The translations under genes were made by a program, and so were the position numbers. Shown piece by piece: positions 15,421 to 20,565 of a stretch of 20,565 nucleotides of DNA. Below the pieces are notes generated by a model. The model was not told the DNA's origin. It ran no database searches and worked only from the letters and a program-made list of their open reading frames with translations. Source of the stretch: an uncultured Eubacteriales bacterium (lineage in GTDB: Bacteria > Bacillota > Clostridia > Oscillospirales > Oscillospiraceae); contig ONTN01000015.1 of NCBI GenBank assembly GCA_900320765.1, forward strand, positions 1-20,565, read 5' to 3'. Position 1 is the first letter of the stretch; every line of letters starts with the position of its first letter.

Positions 15421-17148
15421 ATGGACTTTATGAAGGAATACGAAAAATGGCTGGCCTCACCCTGCACCACCGAGGAGGAGAAGGCCGAGCTTCGCGCCAT
15501 TCGTGGCGACGAGAAGGAGATCGAGAGCCGCTTCCAGTCGCTTCTCTCCTTCGGCACCGCCGGACTTCGCGGAACGATGGGCGCCGGCACCTACAGGATG
15601 AACGTCCACGTCATCCGTCACGCCACCCAGGCCTTTGCCGAGGTCGTCGCAGCAGAGGGCGAGGAGGCGAAGAAGGCCGGAGTTGCAATCTGCTATGACT
15701 GCCGCAACAACGGCGATGTATTCGCCCGCGAGGCAGCCTCAGTTATGGCCGCGAACGGCATTAACGTCCGACTCTTCGACGAAATGCGCCCGACTCCGGA
15801 GCTCTCATTCGCCGTCCGCGAGTATCACTGCACTGCGGGCATCAACGTGACCGCGAGCCACAACCCGAAGGAGTATAACGGCTATAAGGTCTACTGGTCC
15901 GACGGAGCCCAGCTTCCCCCGAAGCACGCCGCGGAGGTCGCCGCGAAAATGGAGGAGCTCGATATCTTCACCGCCCCGAAGACGATGGACTTCGAGGAGG
16001 CGAAGAAGGCCGGCCTTATCACCATGATGGGCGAGGAGACCGACGAGCGCTTCCTCTCCGAGGTTATGGCGATGGTAAACGACTATGAGAGCGTCGCCAA
16101 GGCCGCCGATACCTTCAAGATGGTCTACACCCCCTTCCACGGCACCGGAAGAAAGCTTATTCCCGAGGCTCTTCACCGCCTCGGCGTAAAGCACCTCTAC
16201 TGCGAGCCCAAGCAGATGGTGAAGGACGGAAACTTCTCCACCGTCGTTTCCCCCAACCCGGAGAACCCCGAGGGCTTCTACCTCTCCGTTGACCTCGCGA
16301 ACGAGGTTGGCGCGGACTTCATCCTCGGCTCCGACCCCGACGCCGACCGTGTCGGACTTATGATCCGCGATCACGACGGCAAGTTCATCCCCCTCACCGG
16401 AAACCAGACCGGCGTTCTCCTCTTCGACTACCTCATCGGCGCTCTTCGCCGCGCGGGAAAGATGCCGGAGAAGCCCGTGGGCATAAAGACGATAGTCACA
16501 ACCTCGATGTTCAACGCCGTCGCGGAGTTAAACGGGATCGACCATTACGATACCTTCACCGGCTTCAAATTCATCGCCGAGAAGAAAAACGCCCTTGAGG
16601 GCAGCGGCGAGGGCAAGGTCATCTTTGCCTTTGAGGAGAGCTACGGGTATATGTTCGGCGATTACGTCCGCGATAAGGACGCCGTCACCGCCGCCGTGCT
16701 CATGGCCGAGATGGCAGCCTACTATCACCTGAACGGCATCAAGCTCATCGACGCTCTCGACGCCTGCTACGAGAAGTACGGCGCCTACGCGGAGAAGACG
16801 ATAAACCTCGTTATGCCCGGCCTCGACGGTCAGAAGAAGATGAAGAAGCTCATGGTAGACCTCAGGGAGAACACCCCGAAGGCCATAGCCGGAGTCGCCG
16901 TCAAGACCCTGCGCGATTACCTGCCCGGCACCGAGACCGACCTTGTGACCGGAGAGGTCACGAAGATGGAGCTCTCCGAGTCCAACGTGCTCTCCTTCAT
17001 CCTTGCCGACGGCACGGTCATCCTCGTCCGTCCCTCCGGCACCGAGCCGAAGGTAAAGGTCTATATCCTCGCCCACGGCGAAAACCTTGAGGCCACCCGC
17101 GCCCAAGTCCCCGAATACGTAAAGTGGGCAAACAGCCTCGCAGAATAA
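15421..17148 (+). CDS. Phosphoglucomutase / phosphomannomutase family enzyme
   Basis: The product has 575 residues, matching the long bacterial PgcA-type alpha-phosphoglucomutases, which interconvert glucose-1-phosphate and glucose-6-phosphate for glycogen, glycolipid and wall sugar synthesis. The catalytic phosphoserine loop TASHNPKEYNGYK contains Ser146. The metal loop is GSDPDADRVG (Asp305, 307, 309), the sugar-binding loop is FEESYGY (from residue 404), and the phosphate-binding loop is RPSGTEPK (537-544). FGTAGLRGTMGAG near residue 44 is also typical. The start has a GAGGAGGAG ribosome binding site that overlaps the end of the previous gene. It ends at a clear terminator. Confidence 0.93.
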   Translation: MDFMKEYEKWLASPCTTEEEKAELRAIRGDEKEIESRFQSLLSFGTAGLRGTMGAGTYRMNVHVIRHATQAFAEVVAAEGEEAKKAGVAICYDCRNNGDVFAREAASVMAANGINVRLFDEMRPTPELSFAVREYHCTAGINVTASHNPKEYNGYKVYWSDGAQLPPKHAAEVAAKMEELDIFTAPKTMDFEEAKKAGLITMMGEETDERFLSEVMAMVNDYESVAKAADTFKMVYTPFHGTGRKLIPEALHRLGVKHLYCEPKQMVKDGNFSTVVSPNPENPEGFYLSVDLANEVGADFILGSDPDADRVGLMIRDHDGKFIPLTGNQTGVLLFDYLIGALRRAGKMPEKPVGIKTIVTTSMFNAVAELNGIDHYDTFTGFKFIAEKKNALEGSGEGKVIFAFEESYGYMFGDYVRDKDAVTAAVLMAEMAAYYHLNGIKLIDALDACYEKYGAYAEKTINLVMPGLDGQKKMKKLMVDLRENTPKAIAGVAVKTLRDYLPGTETDLVTGEVTKMELSESNVLSFILADGTVILVRPSGTEPKVKVYILAHGENLEATRAQVPEYVKWANSLAE

Positions 17149-17165
17149 GTCTTTTACGCAATACG

Positions 17166-17196
17166 GCCGGACGGCGCCCCGCCGTCCGGCTTTTTT
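17166..17196 (+). terminator. Rho-independent terminator after the mutase gene
   Basis: A perfect 10-bp stem GCCGGACGGC / GCCGTCCGGC (17166-17175, 17181-17190), a 5-nt loop and six T. The next gene starts 27 bp later. Confidence 0.93.
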
Positions 17197-17223
17197 ATCT
17201 CACTCAAAGGGAGGAGCGAGCCT

Positions 17224-18099
17224 ATGCTTTGCAGTCTTTGCCCCCGAAAATGCAATATCGACCGCGCCTCACATACCGGCTACTGCGGGTCCGGGGGTCT
17301 GCCCCGCGTCGCCCGTGCCGCCCCGCATATGTGGGAGGAGCCGCCCATATCGGGCGAGCGCGGCAGCGGAGCCGTCTTCTTTTCCGGCTGCTCTCTCCGC
17401 TGCGTCTACTGCCAGAACTATAATATCTCGGTCGATAATTACGGAAAGACCGTCACTCCCGCCGAGCTTCGCTCGATATATCAGCGCCTTATCGAACAGG
17501 GCGTGCACAACATAAGCCTCATCACCGCCTCGCACTTTCTCGACGGAGTGCTCGAAAGCCTCTCCGAGCCCCTTCCCGTTCCCGTGGTCTGGAACACCGG
17601 GGGGTATGAGAGCGTCGAGAGCCTAAAGCGGCTCGAGGGCAAGGTGCAGATATACCTCCCCGATATGAAATATTCCCTCGCCGGGCCCGCGCGGCGCTAC
17701 TCAAACGCACCGGACTACCCCGGGATCGCGAAGGCCGCGATTTTAGAGATGTTCCGTCAGGTCGGCCCTTATGAGCTTGACGAGGACGGCATTATGAGAA
17801 AGGGCGTTATCATCCGCCACCTCGTTCTGCCCGGAAACCTCGAAAACACCTTCGGCGTTATCGACTGGGTCGGCGAGACCTTCTCCGAGGGCGACGTCCT
17901 ATTCAGTCTGATGAGCCAGTACACCCCCTTCGGCAGAGCGTCCGACTTCCCCGAGCTCTCCCGCCGCCTTACGGAGGAGGAGTACGCCGCCGCCGTGAGT
18001 TATATGGAGGCGCGCGGGATTTTAGACGGCTTCTATCAGGAGCTCTCCAGCGCGAAGGAGGAGTACACCCCCGACTTCGACCTCACGGGTATTATTTGA
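17224..18099 (+). CDS. Radical SAM protein, pyruvate-formate-lyase-activase-like (PflX type)
   Basis: The product has 291 residues. The radical SAM cluster motif GCSLRCVYCQN gives CxxxCxxC at Cys56, 60 and 63, which binds the 4Fe-4S cluster that cleaves SAM. An N-terminal CSLCPRKC...GYCG segment (residues 3-21) adds further Cys residues, as in the PflX/AmmeMemoRadiSam-type subgroup, whose substrates are mostly unknown. Later blocks NTGGYES, YLPDMKY and RHLVLPGN are typical of activase-like members. No glycyl radical enzyme is adjacent. ATG 17224 has GGGAGGAG upstream. There is no room for a promoter between the preceding terminator and the start. Confidence 0.88.
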   Translation: MLCSLCPRKCNIDRASHTGYCGSGGLPRVARAAPHMWEEPPISGERGSGAVFFSGCSLRCVYCQNYNISVDNYGKTVTPAELRSIYQRLIEQGVHNISLITASHFLDGVLESLSEPLPVPVVWNTGGYESVESLKRLEGKVQIYLPDMKYSLAGPARRYSNAPDYPGIAKAAILEMFRQVGPYELDEDGIMRKGVIIRHLVLPGNLENTFGVIDWVGETFSEGDVLFSLMSQYTPFGRASDFPELSRRLTEEEYAAAVSYMEARGILDGFYQELSSAKEEYTPDFDLTGII

Positions 18100-18111
18100 A
18101 CAGCGTGTATT

Positions 18112-18143
18112 GTTAATAAAAAGTATATTGACAACTTATTAAC
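18112..18143. promoter_or_regulatory. Inverted repeat straddling the riboswitch promoter -35
   Basis: GTTAATAA (18112-18119) and TTATTAAC (18136-18143) form 8-bp inverted arms around the -35 TTGACA. This could bind a dimeric repressor. It does not match the MntR consensus I know. Confidence 0.35.
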
Positions 18144-18156
18144 GATATGCTACGAT
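18128..18156 (+). promoter_or_regulatory. Sigma-A promoter of the riboswitch-SPFH transcript
   Basis: -35 TTGACA is a perfect match (18128-18133). A 17-bp spacer and -10 TACGAT (18151-18156), preceded by TGC, give an extended -10. The transcript would start near 18163, at the 5' side of the aptamer. Confidence 0.88.
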
Positions 18157-18160
18157 ATCC

Positions 18161-18268
18161 TCACGAAAAGGGAGTAGTTCGCCGGACTGTCCGGCGCGCG
18201 CAACCGTCAATACGGCCTTCTGGCCCGGGAGCGCGGGAAATACGATTTCTAACGAGACTTTTACCAGA
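18161..18268 (+). ncRNA. yybP-ykoY (Mn2+) riboswitch aptamer
   Basis: The family signature is present in order. It opens with AAAAGGGAGTAG (18166-18177), then a hairpin with arms CGCCGGA/TCCGGCG (18180-18186, 18190-18196), then the second leg CGCGC...CCGTCAATACGG (18196-18215), a GGCC-TTCT-GGCC hairpin and GCGCG (18231-18235). It closes with AAATACGATTTC followed by TAACGAGACTTTT. The GGGAGTAG and TACGA loops are the regions that meet to form the Mn2+ site in this family. P1 is AAAAG paired with CTTTT, and its 3' strand overlaps the terminator 5' arm. Known members of this type turn genes on when Mn2+ is high, which fits the overlap seen here. Confidence 0.92.
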
Positions 18269-18294
18269 TGATCTGGTAAGAGCCTCGTTTTTTT
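18252..18294 (+). terminator. Riboswitch expression-platform terminator
   Basis: A 17-bp stem (18252-18268 with 18272-18288; one A-C mismatch and one G-U pair), a TGA loop and a run of seven T. The 5' arm starts with ACGAGACTTTT, the aptamer's P1 3' strand, so aptamer and terminator are mutually exclusive. Confidence 0.92.
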
Positions 18295-18376
18295 GTTGCC
18301 TTCGCTGCGACAAAAAAATCCTCGCAATTCGCTCTTGCGAAATGGATCATCGTTTATTACGAAAGGAGGCTTAACA

Positions 18377-18466
18377 ATGTTCTTCTTCAGATTTATGTTC
18401 GTCGGTCTCTTCGCAAAATTCGTTATCGAGGAGATCGAAAAGTGGAGAAGCGGCGCTCTCAGCTAA
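18377..18466 (+). CDS. 29-residue hydrophobic microprotein under riboswitch control
   Basis: ATG at 18377 has a perfect AAAGGAGG eight bases upstream, the strongest ribosome binding site in this region, and the frame stops at TAA 18464-18466. The peptide starts MFFFRFMFVGLFAKFVI, an aromatic, hydrophobic segment long enough to enter a membrane. It ends in a charged amphipathic tail (EEIEKWRSGALS). It has no family I know. It lies between the riboswitch terminator and the SPFH gene, 52 bp ahead of the latter, so all three should share one transcript. It could be a small membrane partner of the SPFH protein or a leader peptide; the strong ribosome site argues that it is translated. Confidence 0.7.
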   Translation: MFFFRFMFVGLFAKFVIEEIEKWRSGALS

Positions 18467-18518
18467 AAAGCCGCTGCAGTAAAAAATATGCTTTGGATAT
18501 AATAAAGGAGGTAAAAAT

Positions 18519-19445
18519 ATGTTTCTTCTCATTCTTGCAGCCATCGTTCTTATCGGCGGCCTGATCGCCGCGAAGGTATTCAAAAAGGGCTTCATCGGCG
18601 CCGTCGCCGCCGTGCTCTCAGTCGTCTTCGTGCTTCTCTCAACGGTGCGCTCTGTGCCCGCCGGACACACCGGAGTTGTGACGAGCTTCGGTAAGGTCGA
18701 AAACTACACCCTCGATTCCGGCGCTCATTTTGTTGAGCCCTGGAAGGAGGTCGTGCTGATGGACAACCGCGTTCAGAAGCAGTCGCTCGTTCTGCCCTGC
18801 TTCTCGAAGGATATCCAGGAGGTCAACATCGTCTACACCGTGAACTATCAGATCTCGAAGGCCGACGCGATGACCCTTTATTCCACGGTCGGCGTCAATT
18901 ACTACGACACCGTGATATCCCCGAATATCGCCGAGAGCGTCAAGGTCGCCACGGCGAGATACACAGCCGAGGATCTCGTCGGAATGCGCGACAGCCTCGC
19001 CCTTGAGGTCGAGACGATACTCCGCGAGAAGCTGCACGACTACAATATCGAGGTCGTCGGCACGAGCATCGAGAATATGGACTTCACAGACGTATTCACG
19101 AACGCTGTCGAGGCAAAGCAGGTCGCACAGCAGAACAAGCTCCGCGCCCAGACTGAAGCGGAGCAGAAGGTGATCGAGGCGAATGCCGACGCCGAGATAA
19201 AGAAGGTCGAGGCCGACGCGAGAGCCTACGAGGTGCGCGCGAACGCCGACGCCGAGGCTTACGAGCTTTTAGCCAAGGCCGAAGCAGAGGCCGAGGCAAA
19301 TATCAAGCTGGCCGAAAGCCTGACAGAGCCCCTGATCGACTACGCCTACGCGAACGCCTGGAACGGAGAGCTGCCCCGCATCATCTCCGGCTCCGACGGA
19401 GCGGTAATCGTAAACGCGGGCGATCTTATCCGCGGCGAGGAATAA
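18519..19445 (+). CDS. SPFH/prohibitin-like membrane protein
   Basis: The product has 308 residues. Two N-terminal hydrophobic segments (about 2-18 and 24-41) precede the SPFH (band 7) domain, which begins VRSVPAGHTGVVTSFGKVEN and contains VQKQSLVLPCFSKDIQEVNI and VEVVGTSIENMDF-like strands (about 46-200). A long Ala/Glu-rich coiled coil follows (about 200-275: AQTEAEQKVIEANADAEIKK). Such proteins oligomerise in membrane microdomains and often scaffold proteases or transporters. ATG 18519 has AAAGGAGG upstream. It is the main gene behind the Mn2+ riboswitch, an association I do not recall for this family. Its terminator also carries the spoVAC ribosome site. Confidence 0.93.
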   Translation: MFLLILAAIVLIGGLIAAKVFKKGFIGAVAAVLSVVFVLLSTVRSVPAGHTGVVTSFGKVENYTLDSGAHFVEPWKEVVLMDNRVQKQSLVLPCFSKDIQEVNIVYTVNYQISKADAMTLYSTVGVNYYDTVISPNIAESVKVATARYTAEDLVGMRDSLALEVETILREKLHDYNIEVVGTSIENMDFTDVFTNAVEAKQVAQQNKLRAQTEAEQKVIEANADAEIKKVEADARAYEVRANADAEAYELLAKAEAEAEANIKLAESLTEPLIDYAYANAWNGELPRIISGSDGAVIVNAGDLIRGEE

Positions 19446-19469
19446 TCCCTGCAGATAACGCACAAAATA
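19440..19469 (+). promoter_or_regulatory. Candidate sigma-G promoter of spoVAC
   Basis: GAATA (19440-19444), an 18-bp spacer and CAAAATA (19463-19469) resemble the forespore sigma-G pattern GMATR-N18-CATNNTA, with one mismatch in the -10. Transcription would begin near 19476, inside the 5' arm of the following hairpin. Confidence 0.4.
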
Positions 19470-19503
19470 CCTCCCGGGGGCGAAAGCTCCCGGGAGGTAT
19501 TTT
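19464..19503 (+). terminator. Terminator of the SPFH gene that masks the spoVAC ribosome site
   Basis: A perfect 15-bp stem AAAATACCTCCCGGG / CCCGGGAGGTATTTT (19464-19478, 19489-19503) with a 10-nt loop ends in T residues. The 3' arm contains GGGAGGT, the spoVAC Shine-Dalgarno, about 8 bases from its ATG at 19505. Confidence 0.85.
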
Positions 19504-19504
19504 T

Positions 19505-19948
19505 ATGAAGCAAATGACGAATAAGGACTACGCCGAATACGTAAAGAAAAAGTCGCCGAACTCCCCGCTCGCGCTCGATATGCTGAAGGCCTTCTTAGTG
19601 GGCGGCCTTATCTGCGCCCTCGGTCAGGGTCTAATCGACGCCTTTATGTCGGCGGGGCTCGACCGCGAGAAAGCGGGCACGGCTGAGAGCATCTCCCTGA
19701 TATTTGCCGGAGCTCTCCTCACCGGGCTCGGTATATTTGACAAGATAGCAAAATTCGCGGGCGCGGGCACCCTCGTGCCGATAACGGGCTTCGCAAACTC
19801 GATAGTCTCCCCCGCTCTCGAATTTAAATCCGAGGGCTATATCACCGGCACGGCGGTCAAAATGTTCACCGTAGCCGGCCCCGTGATAGTCTTCGGCGTA
19901 GTCGCAAGCGTGCTGTACGGCGTGATACTGGTACTCATCGGGGCATAA
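19505..19948 (+). CDS. spoVAC: Stage V sporulation protein AC (SpoVAC)
   Basis: The product has 147 residues, typical length. It is a membrane protein of the forespore that helps move dipicolinic acid into the spore and out at germination. The sequence LDMLKAFLVGGLICALGQGL, GALLTGLGIFDKIAKFAGAGTLVPITGFANSIVSPALEFKSEG, and the hydrophobic C-terminus follow the family closely. The usual partners spoVAD and spoVAE do not follow; the gene ends at a terminator and faces a convergent ATP-grasp gene. The ribosome site lies within the upstream hairpin. Confidence 0.93.
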   Translation: MKQMTNKDYAEYVKKKSPNSPLALDMLKAFLVGGLICALGQGLIDAFMSAGLDREKAGTAESISLIFAGALLTGLGIFDKIAKFAGAGTLVPITGFANSIVSPALEFKSEGYITGTAVKMFTVAGPVIVFGVVASVLYGVILVLIGA

Positions 19949-19952
19949 CAAG

Positions 19953-19984
19953 CCCGCGGTCATTGAGGCCGCGGGTGTTTTTTT
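19953..19984 (+). terminator. Rho-independent terminator after spoVAC
   Basis: The stem CCCGCGG / CCGCGGG (19953-19959, 19969-19975) can extend by two pairs including a wobble. It is followed after two bases by a run of T (19978-19984). It ends at the stop codon of the convergent ATP-grasp gene. Confidence 0.9.
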
Positions 19985-20565
19985 ATCTTTTGTAATAGCT
20001 TCTTACGTATTTTTTATACGGGGCTGGGTCGTCCTTATCCTTCAGCGCCTCGGGGACGCGGAAGAAGTCGACGAGGCCGGCGAGGCCCTTTCCTATCCTG
20101 CCGTGGCGGATAAGGTCGGCGGAGGCGGCGAGGTCGTTTATCGCGAAGCGCATCTTCTTGCCGAGCTCGTAGTCTCTCGGCTTATAGCCCACCTTTTCGC
20201 CGGAGGCGGCCTTCGCGTAATTCTCGGTAAATGAGCTGCCCGCAAAGACGGTGAGGGGGAAGCTGCCCCAAACTCGGGGGTTGACCTCAAGTATCGCGTC
20301 GCCCTTGAATTCGACCATCGCCATACCGGTAAAGCCGAAGCTCCGCAAAAGCTTATGCGCCTTCTTTATCGCAAGCTCGTCGTATTCCGTAACGCAGAGT
20401 GTCGAGGGACCGCCCGAGGCGGGGTATTCCCTCAGTCTCCGGTGGCAAATTGCGGATAGAAGCTCGCCGTCCCGGCCGAGCAGCAGGCTTACGCCGCGGC
20501 CGTCGCCCTCGTCGATCGCGAGCCGCCCCCATCCCTCGTAGTCGAGCGCACCGCGCGCGACGGCG
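19983..20565 (-). CDS. ATP-grasp domain protein, C-terminal part (gene continues beyond the window)
   Basis: The minus-strand frame is open from the window edge to TAA at 19983-19985, about 193 residues. It reads EGDGRGVSLLLGRDGELLSA, ICHRRLREYPASGGPSTLC, GFTGMAMVEFKGDAILEVNPRVWGS. This is the C-terminal half of an ATP-grasp fold, with the acidic Mg-ATP ligands (E in MVEFKGD; E and N in LEVNPRVWGS). The RRLREYPxSGGPSTxxE-type block is common in carbamoyl-phosphate-synthase-like ATP-grasp ligases of Clostridia and cell-surface clusters. The substrate cannot be told without the N-terminus and neighbours. Confidence 0.85.
   Translation of the reverse strand, partial: AVARGALDYEGWGRLAIDEGDGRGVSLLLGRDGELLSAICHRRLREYPASGGPSTLCVTEYDELAIKKAHKLLRSFGFTGMAMVEFKGDAILEVNPRVWGSFPLTVFAGSSFTENYAKAASGEKVGYKPRDYELGKKMRFAINDLAASADLIRHGRIGKGLAGLVDFFRVPEALKDKDDPAPYKKYVRSYYKR

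Noticed and set aside
18475..18503. TATAAT at 18498-18503 before the SPFH gene as an internal promoter
   Set aside because: There is no acceptable -35 at the right distance, and the start would fall on the ribosome binding site itself.

Overview
The window looks like chromosomal DNA from a GC-rich, spore-forming Clostridia bacterium, probably an Oscillospirales-type gut organism. This rests on a spoVAC gene, a Firmicutes-style MalEFG importer without its own ATPase, AGGAGG-type ribosome binding sites, a sortase-type surface protein, and a palindromic intergenic repeat of a kind I recall from Faecalibacterium relatives. The lineage is inference; the gene families are read from the sequence.

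Layout. Positions 1-310 hold an odd junction: the ArgRS signature reads in frame into an unrelated tail and converges on a LacI-family gene that has lost its C-terminus. The LacI gene follows a PHP-family histidinol-phosphatase-like gene on the minus strand. Divergent from these is a plus-strand sugar importer operon (lipoprotein binding protein, MalF-like and MalG-like permeases, then a TraX-family membrane protein), ending at a strong two-way hairpin. A small helical protein, a ~170-bp MITE-like repeat, uvrA with a clear sigma-A promoter, and a 991-residue GLUG-repeat surface protein follow on the minus strand. The plus strand then carries murA, rlmH, a DUF2007-like gene, a phosphoglucomutase-type gene, a radical SAM activase-like gene, a riboswitch-controlled unit, and spoVAC. 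A partial ATP-grasp gene enters from the right on the minus strand.

The most interesting part is 18112-19505. A near-consensus promoter drives a leader that matches the yybP-ykoY Mn2+ riboswitch and its terminator. The genes behind it are not an obvious manganese exporter. They are a 29-residue hydrophobic microprotein with a perfect Shine-Dalgarno and then a two-TM SPFH/prohibitin-like protein. This suggests a manganese-responsive membrane-domain module. Directly after it, the terminator hairpin of the SPFH gene carries the Shine-Dalgarno of spoVAC in its 3' arm. A candidate sigma-G promoter is placed so that its transcript would start inside the 5' arm and escape the hairpin. That would insulate a sporulation gene from vegetative read-through.

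No tRNA, rRNA, CRISPR array, insertion sequence or phage gene was seen. All searches and structure predictions were done by eye, so family assignments without strong motifs are marked as tentative.
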